Made by a program: the position numbers and the translations under genes. This document shows, one piece after another, positions 8,194 to 16,663 of a DNA stretch of 50,044 nucleotides. Where the stretch lies: the NCBI RefSeq assembly GCF_029215955.1, contig NZ_JAEMVA010000010.1, forward strand, positions 1-50,044, written 5' to 3'. The stretch comes from Sulfurimonas sp. SAG-AH-194-I05. GTDB taxonomy: Bacteria; Campylobacterota; Campylobacteria; Campylobacterales; Sulfurimonadaceae. Positions within the stretch are counted from its first letter, which is position 1. Each line of letters opens with the position of its first letter. Below the pieces are notes generated by a model. It did no database searches. It was not told the origin of the DNA and was given only the letters and a program-made list of their open reading frames with translations.

Positions 8194-8532
8194 ATGCCAG
8201 TATTAACCCCAGATTATTCAAACTTAAATCCAGACGAGATGGCAGCAGCTATAGGATTAAAACCAAAACACATCCCAATGTTAATTGGAAGCTTTTTGGA
8301 TGAGTCAAAAGGTATTATGGAGTCTTTATCACAAGCAATAGACGCTTCTGATTATAACGCTATAAAGTCACATGCCCATTCTATTAAAGGAAGTGCTGGT
8401 AATTTAAAGTTTACTGAAATTTATGAAATGGCAAAAGAAGTAGAGCTCGCAGGAGCAGATTCAAATGCTGATTTTGATTATAAACCTTATGTTGATGCAA
8501 TAAGCGCAGCAATAGCAACTATACCTAATTAA
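8194..8532 (+). CDS. HPt (histidine phosphotransfer) domain protein
   Basis: Single-domain phosphorelay protein of 112 residues. The HPt motif AHSIKGSAGNLK places the phosphorylatable residue at His62. I chose ATG 8194 because AGGA lies eight bases upstream; an upstream ATG at 8158 has no ribosome site. Such proteins shuttle phosphate between a hybrid kinase and a response regulator; neither is adjacent. The nearest kinase is the H-NOX-linked one at 3541-4434, on the other strand. Confidence 0.85.
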   Translation: MPVLTPDYSNLNPDEMAAAIGLKPKHIPMLIGSFLDESKGIMESLSQAIDASDYNAIKSHAHSIKGSAGNLKFTEIYEMAKEVELAGADSNADFDYKPYVDAISAAIATIPN

Positions 8533-8572
8533 ATAGTTTTACAAATTCTTTGGAAATTATAACTTTTTTGGT

Positions 8573-8578
8573 TATAAT
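8573..8578 (+). promoter_or_regulatory. -10 element of SRP RNA gene
   Basis: Perfect TATAAT about eight bases before the first paired base of the SRP RNA. No conserved -35 was seen. Confidence 0.6.
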
Positions 8579-8586
8579 TTCATTCG

Positions 8587-8690
8587 CTTCTCTTTAGACC
8601 TGTGCAATGATGGTTTGAGACAATGTGTCAGGGTAGGAATACAGCAGCACACCTTATCTCATTATGTGCCGCAGGTATCTGGAGAGAAGT
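8587..8690 (+). ncRNA. ffs: Signal recognition particle RNA (4.5S type)
   Basis: Small SRP RNA. The ends CTTCTCT (8587-8593) and AGAGAAG (8683-8689) pair to close a single long hairpin. The apical domain contains the conserved GTCAGGGTAGGAATACAGCAG pattern, with the GGAA tetraloop and the AGCAGC side bulge recognised by Ffh. A T-run (8692-8697) directly after the stem can serve as terminator. The rest of the 303-base gap between the HPt gene and the next CDS holds only the promoter and an AT-rich leader. Confidence 0.9.
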
Positions 8691-8835
8691 CTTTTTTATG
8701 TACATTACCCTTAAAACTTCCAATCCCTTTAAATATTTTTAATCATTCGCTTTGATACTTCATTATTTAAGAGATTACAAGCTACAATTCGCAAAATTAA
8801 TTACTATTACTTAAAATTACCGTTAAAGGCAAAAA

Positions 8836-9429
8836 ATGACAAATGCAGAAGAATTAGCATTAGCAATGGACAAAAATACACCAGCAAATATTTTAGATGA
8901 ATTAACACAAAGTGATTCAGAAAATGTAAGAATGATGCTTACAAATAACCCAAATATTTCCGCAGAGTCTTTAGATAAACTCTCTCAAGATGAAAACCAG
9001 TTTTTACGTATGCGAGTAGCAGCACATATAAAAGTGACAGCAGAAACTTTAGCGGTACTCAGTAAAGATGAAAGTGGCTACGTTCGAGAGTTTGTCGCAG
9101 AGCATCCAAATACTTCGGTTACAACCTTGGTTGCATTAAGTGAAGATGCTTTAGTTGTTTCTTGGGTTGCAAGTAATCCAAATACTCCAGAGGAGTTACT
9201 GCAAAAATTAAGCACACACGAAGACGAAAACGTACGAGTATCTGTCGCCTTTAATGCAAATACTCCTATAAAGTTACTCAACACCTTAAGTAAAGACGAA
9301 AGTAAAGAGGTTCGCGTATCTGTATCTGTAAACCCACGTACACTGGTTTCTATTCTTGACGTTTTAGCAAAAGATCCTCACGAAGAAGTACGCGCAGCTG
9401 TTTTAAAAAATCCTAACGCTACGGTATAA
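8836..9429 (+). CDS. Leucine-rich-repeat-variant (LRV-like) solenoid protein
   Basis: A 197-residue protein built almost wholly of about eight imperfect 24-residue repeats of the form NPNTP..LL..LS.DE...VRV.VA. The pattern resembles LRV or HEAT-like solenoid repeats that serve as protein-protein surfaces. There is no signal peptide, membrane helix or catalytic motif, so it is probably cytoplasmic. AAAGG lies upstream of the ATG. Its partner is unknown; no LRV-associated genes such as nif genes are nearby. Confidence 0.75.
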   Translation: MTNAEELALAMDKNTPANILDELTQSDSENVRMMLTNNPNISAESLDKLSQDENQFLRMRVAAHIKVTAETLAVLSKDESGYVREFVAEHPNTSVTTLVALSEDALVVSWVASNPNTPEELLQKLSTHEDENVRVSVAFNANTPIKLLNTLSKDESKEVRVSVSVNPRTLVSILDVLAKDPHEEVRAAVLKNPNATV

Positions 9430-9507
9430 AGAAAGAAAGTTCTTACACAAATATTACACACAACTTTGTTATAATTATAATATTAACAAGGTGTAAAAGG
9501 AGATATT

Positions 9508-9696
9508 ATGTGTATAGGACATGGCGCGATGGGAGGAAAACCTAATGGTTTTGTTCAAGAAGATAAGCCTAAAAAACATATCCAGAGAGTTTCCCAAAAA
9601 GAGTTTGAAAAAGGCGATCCTGATTTTATAGACGAGAGAATTAGTACATACACAGAGAAAAAGAAAGAGACATTTTTTTCTTCTCTTTTTGACTAA
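9508..9696 (+). CDS. Small hypothetical protein (62 aa)
   Basis: Short highly charged protein beginning MCIGHGAMGGKPNGF and ending KKKETFFSSLFD. A strong AAAGGAGA lies seven bases before the ATG and a TATAAT-like element is about 40 bases upstream, so expression is likely. The N-terminal Cys and Gly-rich stretch have no known motif; it has no cleavable signal or membrane helix. I do not recognise a family. Confidence 0.65.
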   Translation: MCIGHGAMGGKPNGFVQEDKPKKHIQRVSQKEFEKGDPDFIDERISTYTEKKKETFFSSLFD

Positions 9697-9729
9697 GTCG
9701 TCTTAGTATGTTTGTTAGATTGTTTTAGT

Positions 9730-10209
9730 ATGAATACAAACAAAAGAACATTTCTAAAAACTGCTTTGTTTACTACTGCTTTTTCTCTTGTGAGCAAAGG
9801 TGACGTTTTTGCTTCAGTGACACCTTTAGAAACCTTAGAAGTTCTTCAAGAAGACTTATTTCCACATGCAGACAATAATGCATCGGCTTATTTTTCACTC
9901 ATTTTAAAGCATACAAAAGTGAGTGATGCTAGTAAAAAGTTTTTGCGTAATGGGGCAAAATGGCTAAATGAAGAAGCTATAAATACATATGATGCAATAT
10001 ACACAAAACTTTCTTCACAAAAACGTCAAAAAATCCTTCAAATTATAGCAAAAGAATCATGGGGTGAATCATGGCTGCAAACTGTTTTAAAATACATTCT
10101 CGAAGCGACTTTAGGTGATCCTATTTATGGAATAAACAAAAAAGAATCAGGCTGGAAATGGCTTGCGCATGAAAGTGGTCAACCACGTCCAACCAAGGTA
10201 TTTTTATGA
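9730..10209 (+). CDS. Gluconate 2-dehydrogenase subunit 3-like protein
   Basis: Small subunit that accompanies GMC-type flavoprotein dehydrogenases. ATG 9730 gives a Tat-like N-terminus, MNTNKRTFLKTALFTTAF, in which the first of the twin arginines is Lys (KR-TFLK). A TTG at 9712 would add six residues, but neither start has a clear ribosome site. The body (DLFPHADNNASAY, then GDPIYGINKKESGWKW near the end) fits subunit 3. Its stop overlaps the start of the flavoprotein gene as ATGA, so the two form an operon, as in the Campylobacter jejuni Cj0414/Cj0415 pair. It probably carries the complex through the Tat pathway. Confidence 0.82.
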   Translation: MNTNKRTFLKTALFTTAFSLVSKGDVFASVTPLETLEVLQEDLFPHADNNASAYFSLILKHTKVSDASKKFLRNGAKWLNEEAINTYDAIYTKLSSQKRQKILQIIAKESWGESWLQTVLKYILEATLGDPIYGINKKESGWKWLAHESGQPRPTKVFL

Positions 10210-11870
10210 AGTATGATTATGATGTTTGTATCGTTGGAAGCGGAGCAGGTGGTGCACCTATAGCATATGAACTTTCACATGCTGGGTATAAGGTTCTTGT
10301 TTTAGAAAAAGGGAAGTCTTTTAAAGAAGAAGACATTAGTAAAGATGAACTTGCAGTCTCACGTCGTGATTTATTTACTCCAAAACTCGATGAAGAAAAA
10401 CATATCATTAATGACCGTGAAAAAGATGGAAGTATCACACGTTATGATGGAGAAGAGTACAGTTGGAGTTTTTGGAATGGCTCTATGGTTGGTGGTTCAT
10501 CAAACTTAATGAGTGGGTATTTTCATAGAATGAAACCAAATGACTTTAAGTTAAAATCAGTCTTTGGAGAGGTTAAAGGTGCAAATGTTGTTGACTGGTG
10601 TATAAACTATGAAGACTTAGAACATTATTACGAAAAAGTAGAACGTGTTGTTGGAGTTTCAGGCGAGGTAAAAAAACATAGTTTCTTAGAACCACGTTCA
10701 ACTGCAAAATTTCCACATGTAAAGCTTGAAGAAAACAAGGTGACAGAGTGGTTTGACACAGCATGTGAAAACTTGGGTTTTGAGTCTATCTCTACCCCTA
10801 GAGCTATTATCTCACGCTCAGAGGGAAAAAGAAACGCTTGTTCTTATAGTAATTTTTGTGGAAGTTACGCATGTGCCACGGGCGCTAAAGGGAGTGCAAG
10901 AGCAGCCCTTTTACAAAAATGTTCAGCAGAAGTACGCGCAGAGTCTTTTGTATATAAGCTAGAGAGTGACGTTGAAAAAATTACAGCTGTTTATTACTAT
11001 GACAAAGATTTAAAGTCACATGCAATAAAAGCAAAAATCTTTGTTCTCTCAGCACAAGCGATAGAAAGTTCACGACTGCTGCTCAACTCCAAAAATAAGT
11101 ATTTTCCACATGGCATGGCAAATAACAATGGTGAAGTTGGTAAGAACTTGATTTTTTCAGCAGGTGGCAGTGGTCAAGGACGTTTTAACTTTGAAGACTT
11201 AACTGAGAAACAACGCAGAGAACTGATGCAAAGAGGTTTATTTTTTAACCGTAGTTTACAAGACTGGTACGAGTATGAAGAGAAGGGCAAAAATTTTAAA
11301 GGTGGAACAATCGACTTTTTATTTGAACATGCAAATGTAATCTCGCGTGCGAGTCGAGAGTTATATAATGACAAGGGAGAACTCATTTGGGGTAAAGAGT
11401 TGCAAGAAAAAATTAAAAAGCAACTTACTACTTCTAAGGTTCTTAGCTTTGAGGTGTTTAACGACTGGTTACCAACCGATGCATGTTTTGTGAGTGTTGA
11501 TGCTCATGAAAAAGACAAGTTTCACATGCCCGTGGGAGTTATAAACCTTTGGGGGCATCCACAAGACTTGAAAGTAGGTGAGCACTTAGCTAAAAATGCA
11601 GTGAAGGTTTTAAAAGAGATGGGAGCGAAAGATATTTCTTATAATATTTCAGCAGCACCACCTCCAAACCTTGTAGCGGGTGGTTGTCGGTTTGGAGAGG
11701 ATGCGAAAACTTCTGTTTTAGACAAAAACTGTAAGGCACATGCGCTAGAAAATCTCTATGTAACAGATGCTTCATTTATGCCAACAGGGGGAAGTGTCCC
11801 CTATACATGGACAATCTACGCAAACTCTTTTCGTGTAGCAGATGAAATTAAAAAAGTTTTACAAGGATAA
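10206..11870 (+). CDS. GMC-family flavoprotein dehydrogenase (gluconate dehydrogenase-like)
   Basis: FAD-dependent oxidoreductase of 554 residues. The Rossmann motif GSGAGGAPIAYELSHAGYKV is at the extreme N-terminus, VGGSSNLMSGYFHRM is the GMC flavin-contact segment, and the C-terminus holds HALENLYVTDASFMPTGG with the substrate/FAD-closing motif. It has no signal peptide of its own, so export would depend on the small subunit encoded just before it. The third, cytochrome c subunit of classical gluconate dehydrogenases is not next to it. The likely role is periplasmic oxidation of a sugar acid or similar alcohol with electrons passed to the respiratory chain; the substrate is not evident. Confidence 0.85.
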   Translation: MKYDYDVCIVGSGAGGAPIAYELSHAGYKVLVLEKGKSFKEEDISKDELAVSRRDLFTPKLDEEKHIINDREKDGSITRYDGEEYSWSFWNGSMVGGSSNLMSGYFHRMKPNDFKLKSVFGEVKGANVVDWCINYEDLEHYYEKVERVVGVSGEVKKHSFLEPRSTAKFPHVKLEENKVTEWFDTACENLGFESISTPRAIISRSEGKRNACSYSNFCGSYACATGAKGSARAALLQKCSAEVRAESFVYKLESDVEKITAVYYYDKDLKSHAIKAKIFVLSAQAIESSRLLLNSKNKYFPHGMANNNGEVGKNLIFSAGGSGQGRFNFEDLTEKQRRELMQRGLFFNRSLQDWYEYEEKGKNFKGGTIDFLFEHANVISRASRELYNDKGELIWGKELQEKIKKQLTTSKVLSFEVFNDWLPTDACFVSVDAHEKDKFHMPVGVINLWGHPQDLKVGEHLAKNAVKVLKEMGAKDISYNISAAPPPNLVAGGCRFGEDAKTSVLDKNCKAHALENLYVTDASFMPTGGSVPYTWTIYANSFRVADEIKKVLQG

Positions 11871-11873
11871 AGT

Positions 11874-13055
11874 ATGATAATTGACATAGTATTTGCAGCG
11901 GGTTGTTTTTGGGGAGTAGAGAAATACTTTGAGGGTTTAGATGGAGTAGTAAAAGCTGAGTCAGGCTACGCGGGTGGAAACTACGCTAATCCTACTTATA
12001 CAGAGGTTCTAGCAAAGAGACGTTTGAAGTATGGCAGTACCGTTATAAACCATACAGAAGTTGTAAAAGTAAGCTTTGATAACACAAAAATCGATGCTAA
12101 AACACTTATAAAATCTTTTTGGGAGTTACATAATCCAACCCAAGTTAATCGCCAAGGACACGATGTTGGAAACAACTATAGAAGTGCTTTATATTGGACA
12201 ACCGAGAACCAAAAAAATATAGCATTGCGTACAAAAGCGGAGTACCAAAAATTACTTAGTGCAAATGGTTTTGGAAAAATTGCAACCGAGATGAAACCAC
12301 TTGATACTTTTTATATAGCAGAAGAAAACCACCAAGACTACTTAAAACGAAATCCTAATGGATACTGTCCTAATCATAGTACTGGTGTTAAGTTTGAAAA
12401 AGAGCAAGAAAAAACAGATGTAATAACGCCTCTTGGAGGAAAAGAGATTATAGTGATAACAGCAGAGGGATTTTGTCCTTACTGTGAAAAGTTTGAAAAA
12501 GATGTGAGTAACGCGTACAATGGCTCGATTCCTATGAGAACGGTAACTGCAAAAAGTCTTAAAGGTTTTGACATAAAAACTGAGCTCTATGCAACACCAA
12601 CGATTTTACATATAGAAGATGGAAAAGAAGTTTTTGCACATCGTGGTTACATACGAAGCAAAGATTTTTATGAAAGACTTGGAGCATTTAAGTTAGGTGA
12701 AAAATCTGAGGGTTATAAGGTTGCTTTTTACGAGGGAACTGACAGAAGCTTTTGCAAGCAGTACGATATTTTTAAAAATACTCCTGATGGCGTTTTTATA
12801 GATAAAATATCAGGTGATGTACTTTTTGATACAAATGACCGCTTTAACTCAGGAACAGGATGGCTCAGTTTTTATAAGTCAGTGGACAACACAACAACAG
12901 AACTCAAAGATAACAAATACGGAATGCAACGCATAGAAGTACGCGCAAAAAAGAGCGGTATCCATTTAGGACACGTTTTTCCTCTCTCAGATGGAAGAAG
13001 ACGCTTTTGTATAAATGCTACTGTTTTGGAGTTTGTTCCTCGGGATAAGAATTAA
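11874..13055 (+). CDS. msrAB: MsrA - thioredoxin-like - MsrB fusion methionine sulfoxide reductase
   Basis: A 393-residue fusion that repairs both stereoisomers of methionine sulfoxide. Residues 1-175 are MsrA with catalytic Cys11 in AAGCFWG and distal YCPNHS (Cys165). Residues about 188-272 form a glutaredoxin/thioredoxin-like domain with CPYC at 201-204. Residues about 279-390 are MsrB with GTGWLSF, HLGHVF and catalytic Cys379 in RRFCIN. MsrB lacks the paired CxxC zinc sites. No signal peptide, so cytoplasmic. The order A-Trx-B differs from PilB-type proteins, where thioredoxin comes first. It follows the flavoprotein gene by three bases and is likely co-transcribed. Confidence 0.92.
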   Translation: MIIDIVFAAGCFWGVEKYFEGLDGVVKAESGYAGGNYANPTYTEVLAKRRLKYGSTVINHTEVVKVSFDNTKIDAKTLIKSFWELHNPTQVNRQGHDVGNNYRSALYWTTENQKNIALRTKAEYQKLLSANGFGKIATEMKPLDTFYIAEENHQDYLKRNPNGYCPNHSTGVKFEKEQEKTDVITPLGGKEIIVITAEGFCPYCEKFEKDVSNAYNGSIPMRTVTAKSLKGFDIKTELYATPTILHIEDGKEVFAHRGYIRSKDFYERLGAFKLGEKSEGYKVAFYEGTDRSFCKQYDIFKNTPDGVFIDKISGDVLFDTNDRFNSGTGWLSFYKSVDNTTTELKDNKYGMQRIEVRAKKSGIHLGHVFPLSDGRRRFCINATVLEFVPRDKN

Positions 13056-13119
13056 AGTTTTATTTTTTATGCTTAAGTCCTTAAGTTTACTCATAAAATT
13101 AATTATACGAGGATTTAAA

Positions 13120-13185
13120 ATGACATTAGTAGATGAAAAAGAGATATTAGAAGTAGAAAAATTAAAAGGATTTATTGATAAGTAA
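13120..13185 (+). CDS. Tiny ORF (21 codons) with good ribosome site
   Basis: ATG preceded by GAGGATTTAAA opens a 21-codon frame (MTLVDEKEILEVEKLKGFID plus Lys) rich in acidic and basic residues. It overlaps the 3' end of the converging LysM gene by 14 bases. It could be a small protein, a leader peptide without a downstream gene, or the remnant of a longer gene. Expression is not proven. Confidence 0.35.
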   Translation: MTLVDEKEILEVEKLKGFIDK

Positions 13186-13777
13186 TTCTTTTTTCTTTTT
13201 CTAACCAAGGGTTGTTTTTGATAATTGCACGAATTTTATAGTTGTAGTTTTTAGAAATTTGCCAAATTTTTTCATCTTCTTTAACGGTGTGCGTATAGTA
13301 ATTTCGTATAAGTAGTTTGTCGCCTTTTTTTAGGTGTACGGAGAGCTGTTTTTTTGTATGTATAGTTATTTTTTGTGTTGTGCGTTGATGTGTTTTGAGT
13401 TGCGTCGTTTCTTCTTTGATAATTCGTTTTTTTAACCAAGGATTTTGCTGGAACAAATTTTCACTCGTGCAACTATACTTTTGAGCAATATACCAAAGTT
13501 TTTCATACTTTCTTACTCTATACTTTTGATCGCATATTTTTAAAATATCACCTTCTTTGAGGAGTATATTGGGGCTAGGTTTATCATGAATAATCATCCA
13601 TTTATGTTGTGCTCTTGGGTCTTTTTTTCTTTCATTATCTTTAGAATGTTTTTCTAGGTCTTCTTGTAGTGTAAAAGAGTGTGTGATTCTCTCTTGGTTT
13701 TGAGGCACTGTTACACCAAGGGAAGAATCTGCCAAAAGATTTATGCATAGAAAAAAAGAATAAAAATATTTGTACAT
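13172..13777 (-). CDS. Exported protein with two LysM-like repeats
   Basis: A 201-residue secreted protein with an N-terminal signal (MYKYFYSFFLCINLLADSS). It carries two copies of a LysM-like unit: YRVRKYEKLWYIAQKYSCTS with NPWL, and HTVKEDEKIWQISKNYNYKI with NNPWL. Such units bind peptidoglycan. The strongly basic linker and C-terminus would suit interaction with the wall or with nucleic acid. No catalytic domain is present, so it is probably a wall-binding or scaffold protein. It stands alone on the minus strand. Confidence 0.72.
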   Translation of the reverse strand: MYKYFYSFFLCINLLADSSLGVTVPQNQERITHSFTLQEDLEKHSKDNERKKDPRAQHKWMIIHDKPSPNILLKEGDILKICDQKYRVRKYEKLWYIAQKYSCTSENLFQQNPWLKKRIIKEETTQLKTHQRTTQKITIHTKKQLSVHLKKGDKLLIRNYYTHTVKEDEKIWQISKNYNYKIRAIIKNNPWLEKEKRITYQ

Positions 13778-13814
13778 AAAAAACCTTTACTTATTATATA
13801 AAAAGTATAGCATA

Positions 13815-14612
13815 TTAATCTAATATTTTATTATACATTCTTGTTGTTCTTTCATACTCTTTCATGTTTAGGTATTCAACAAGTGCAATGAGTAAAGGTT
13901 TGGTCTTTGCTACTTCCATATATACTGGCGTCCCATTTTTTATAGATTTCATGAGTGAAAAAAAGAGGATAAGTGCTTCATTTATATCTGATGATTGGAG
14001 TACTATTTTATAACCATCTTTAAAAAGAAGAAAAAATCCTAAAGAGGAAAGTGAATTTTTTTTATATACTGTTTGGAAGTGAATATCTTTTTGTTGGAGT
14101 AAGCATTGCATGTAAGGAGGTTGTTCTTTGCGCTCTATCTTTGTGGAAATAGTAAGGGCATTTATAACTTCTTGGTTAATGCTAACACTCCCAACAACAA
14201 ACGTATATGTAATAACATCAAAGTAGGCTGTAAAGTCAAACTTTTTATAAAGGTTTTCTTTATTTACAATACTATTTAAAGCAATTTGCCTTGTACCTAA
14301 ATGTGAAATAGCATGCTTTAGGAGTGTTTTACCATACCCACGCCCCCTAAACTCTTTTAAAACTAAAAGTGTACTGATGAAGCCAAGTGAATCTGATTCT
14401 TTTGTTGCTAGGACAAAACCAACAAGAGTATCCTCTCTATATGCAATAAAAAAGTCATTTGGATACATTTTAAACTGGCATTGCATGTGGGTTTTTTCCA
14501 CATACCAACCTTCTTGTGATGCATATGTATAGAGAAACTCTAAGTGTTCCTTCTGAAATACAGTAATACTAAGTGCAGCTAAATGATTTTCTAATGGAGT
14601 ATTGTTTTTCAT
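13815..14612 (-). CDS. GNAT family acetyltransferase
   Basis: A 265-residue protein whose N-terminal half is a GNAT acetyltransferase: AYREDTLVGFVLA, STLLVLKEFRGRGYGKTLLK with the acetyl-CoA pyrophosphate loop RGRGYG, and ENLYKKFDF. The C-terminal half (about 150-265) resembles the second domain found in YitH-like two-domain GNATs, ending MKEYERTTRMY. The substrate is unknown. It is transcribed away from the downstream GAF/HD-GYP gene, with about 115 bases between them. Confidence 0.83.
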   Translation of the reverse strand: MKNNTPLENHLAALSITVFQKEHLEFLYTYASQEGWYVEKTHMQCQFKMYPNDFFIAYREDTLVGFVLATKESDSLGFISTLLVLKEFRGRGYGKTLLKHAISHLGTRQIALNSIVNKENLYKKFDFTAYFDVITYTFVVGSVSINQEVINALTISTKIERKEQPPYMQCLLQQKDIHFQTVYKKNSLSSLGFFLLFKDGYKIVLQSSDINEALILFFSLMKSIKNGTPVYMEVAKTKPLLIALVEYLNMKEYERTTRMYNKILD

Positions 14613-14692
14613 TCCTCACCTTATAATCTAATAAAAATTAGGCATATCTTAAACTAAATTTAAAAATATAAGGTTAATTAAGTGCAAATTGA

Positions 14693-14698
14693 TATAAT
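14693..14698 (+). promoter_or_regulatory. -10 element of the GAF/HD-GYP gene
   Basis: TATAAT 31 bases before the ATG at 14729, in an AT-rich divergent intergenic region. No clear -35. Confidence 0.45.
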
Positions 14699-14728
14699 AA
14701 AGAAAATAGTAATTGTTTAGGATAGTTT

Positions 14729-16651
14729 ATGAAACATGCAAGAGCGTTAGATGCCACAGAAATATTAGAGTTAGTATTTATTCACTTAACAGAAGTCTCG
14801 TCACTTAGAAATAGAGATGATATTATTAGTGTTTTAGCGGAAATGGGAAGAGCTTTAACGAGTTCTGATCGATGTACGGTATGGGTTGTAAGCGAAGATA
14901 AAAAAAAGCTTTGGACTAAAGTTGCCCAAGGGACAGGAGCCATAGAAGTTGATATAAACAGTGGTATTGTTGGTGCAGCAATTACAAATGAAGAAAAAAT
15001 TATCATTGAAGATGTATATAGTGATGATCGATTCAACAGTTCTATAGATAAACAAACAGGATACCGCACTAAAAGTATGATGGTTATTCCGATGTTTGAT
15101 AAAGACGATGAAGTCATTGGAGCTTTTCAGGTTATAAATCATCGTGGTGCAAAAGGTTCTTTTGATAAAGCCGATATGCAAAGACTTATGCTTGCAAGTA
15201 CCTATGCTGCTGAGACCGTAGAGTCAGGTAGATTAATGCAAGAAATCGAAGATACACAAAGAGAAGTTGTTTTTACGATGGGTGCAGTTGGTGAAAGCCG
15301 AAGTAAAGAGACCGGGAACCATGTTAAACGTGTTGCTGAGTATTCTAAACTACTTGCTTTAGCATACGGTTTACCTAAAGAAGAAGCTGAACTTTTAAAG
15401 CAAGCAAGCCCAATGCACGATATTGGAAAAGTTGCTATTCCTGATTCTGTCTTAAATAAGCCAGGTCGCTTTAATGCGAAAGAGCGTAAAATCATGGACA
15501 CACATGCTGAGCTTGGTTATAAAATGACGAATCAGTCTGAGAGACCTATTTTAAAAGCTGCATCAATTGTTTCACATGAGCATCATGAAAGATGGGACGG
15601 AAAAGGCTATCCAAGACAACTCTCAGGTGAAGATATTCATATATATGGCCGTATTACAGCTATCGCAGATGTATTTGATGCACTTGGTTCAGATAGAGTA
15701 TATAAAAAAGCTTGGAATGATGAAAAGATTTTAAAGCTTTTTCGTGAAGAAAGAGCAAAGCAGTTTGACCCAAAATTAGTAGACTTACTTTTTGAAAACA
15801 TAGATAAAATCTTTGCTATTAGAGAAACTTTTAAAGACGAATTTGAAGAGGACAAAGATAAAGATAAAGATAGTGGAAACTTTATACGTGCACTAGGTGC
15901 CTTTGGTACAAAAGCAGAAGGTTTTGGAACAAGTTCCTTTTTTCTTAATAGCAAAAATGTTATCGATGCTGGAAATTTATTAACTACATTGCAAGAACAA
16001 TCTGTTGCACTAGATGCTATTTGGATTACACATTCTCACCTAGACCATATATGTGATATCGCATATATTATAGATAATTATTTTGATGCAATGAAAAAAC
16101 CAATTACTTTACGTGGATTACCTCAAACATTAGATGCAATCCAAAAGCATTTTTTAAATGACATAATATGGCCAGATTTTTCAAAAATAAAACTACCTGA
16201 TGGTTCTGATGTATGTATAAAGTACTCTCCAATAGAGTTAAACAAAGAGTATACGCTTTCAAATACTGAATCTATAAAAGCTTTTAAAACAGACCACACA
16301 GTACCAAGTTGTGGTTATATTTATAAAAAAGATGCGACAAGTATTTTAATAACAGCAGATACGTACAATACAGATAACATTATAAATATTTTAAATAATG
16401 ACTTAAGTATTAAGTCTATGGTTATTGAATGCTCTTTTCCATCACACTTAGACACTTTAGCTAAAGCGAGTAAGCATTTAACCCCAGAATTACTAGTACA
16501 AAGATTAGAAAATTTAAAGAGAGATGATGTGAAAATGTATATAAACCATGTGAAGCCTTCCTTCTTAGAAGAGATTAAAGAAGAACTAGCAGCTAAATGT
16601 AAAAAATGGGAACCTGAAGTGGTTGAAGATGGTCATTCTTTACACTTTTAG
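14729..16651 (+). CDS. GAF - HD-GYP - class II cAMP phosphodiesterase (metallo-beta-lactamase fold) protein
   Basis: A 640-residue three-module signalling protein with no membrane helix. Residues about 10-170 form a GAF sensor domain. Residues about 180-370 are an HD-GYP c-di-GMP phosphodiesterase with H230-D231 and GYP at 293-295 (HEHHERWDGKGYP). A very acidic linker (374-383, alternating Asp and Lys) leads to residues 386-640, a metallo-beta-lactamase fold. Its HSHLDH motif (435-440) is the signature of class II cyclic-nucleotide phosphodiesterases, with later ligands in DHTVPSCGY, TADT and NHVKPS. It may therefore hydrolyse both c-di-GMP and cAMP. The first two assignments are firm; cAMP specificity is inferred from motif. 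A class III adenylate cyclase lies at 45820. Confidence 0.88.
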   Translation: MKHARALDATEILELVFIHLTEVSSLRNRDDIISVLAEMGRALTSSDRCTVWVVSEDKKKLWTKVAQGTGAIEVDINSGIVGAAITNEEKIIIEDVYSDDRFNSSIDKQTGYRTKSMMVIPMFDKDDEVIGAFQVINHRGAKGSFDKADMQRLMLASTYAAETVESGRLMQEIEDTQREVVFTMGAVGESRSKETGNHVKRVAEYSKLLALAYGLPKEEAELLKQASPMHDIGKVAIPDSVLNKPGRFNAKERKIMDTHAELGYKMTNQSERPILKAASIVSHEHHERWDGKGYPRQLSGEDIHIYGRITAIADVFDALGSDRVYKKAWNDEKILKLFREERAKQFDPKLVDLLFENIDKIFAIRETFKDEFEEDKDKDKDSGNFIRALGAFGTKAEGFGTSSFFLNSKNVIDAGNLLTTLQEQSVALDAIWITHSHLDHICDIAYIIDNYFDAMKKPITLRGLPQTLDAIQKHFLNDIIWPDFSKIKLPDGSDVCIKYSPIELNKEYTLSNTESIKAFKTDHTVPSCGYIYKKDATSILITADTYNTDNIINILNNDLSIKSMVIECSFPSHLDTLAKASKHLTPELLVQRLENLKRDDVKMYINHVKPSFLEEIKEELAAKCKKWEPEVVEDGHSLHF

Positions 16652-16663
16652 ATAAGTAAACAA

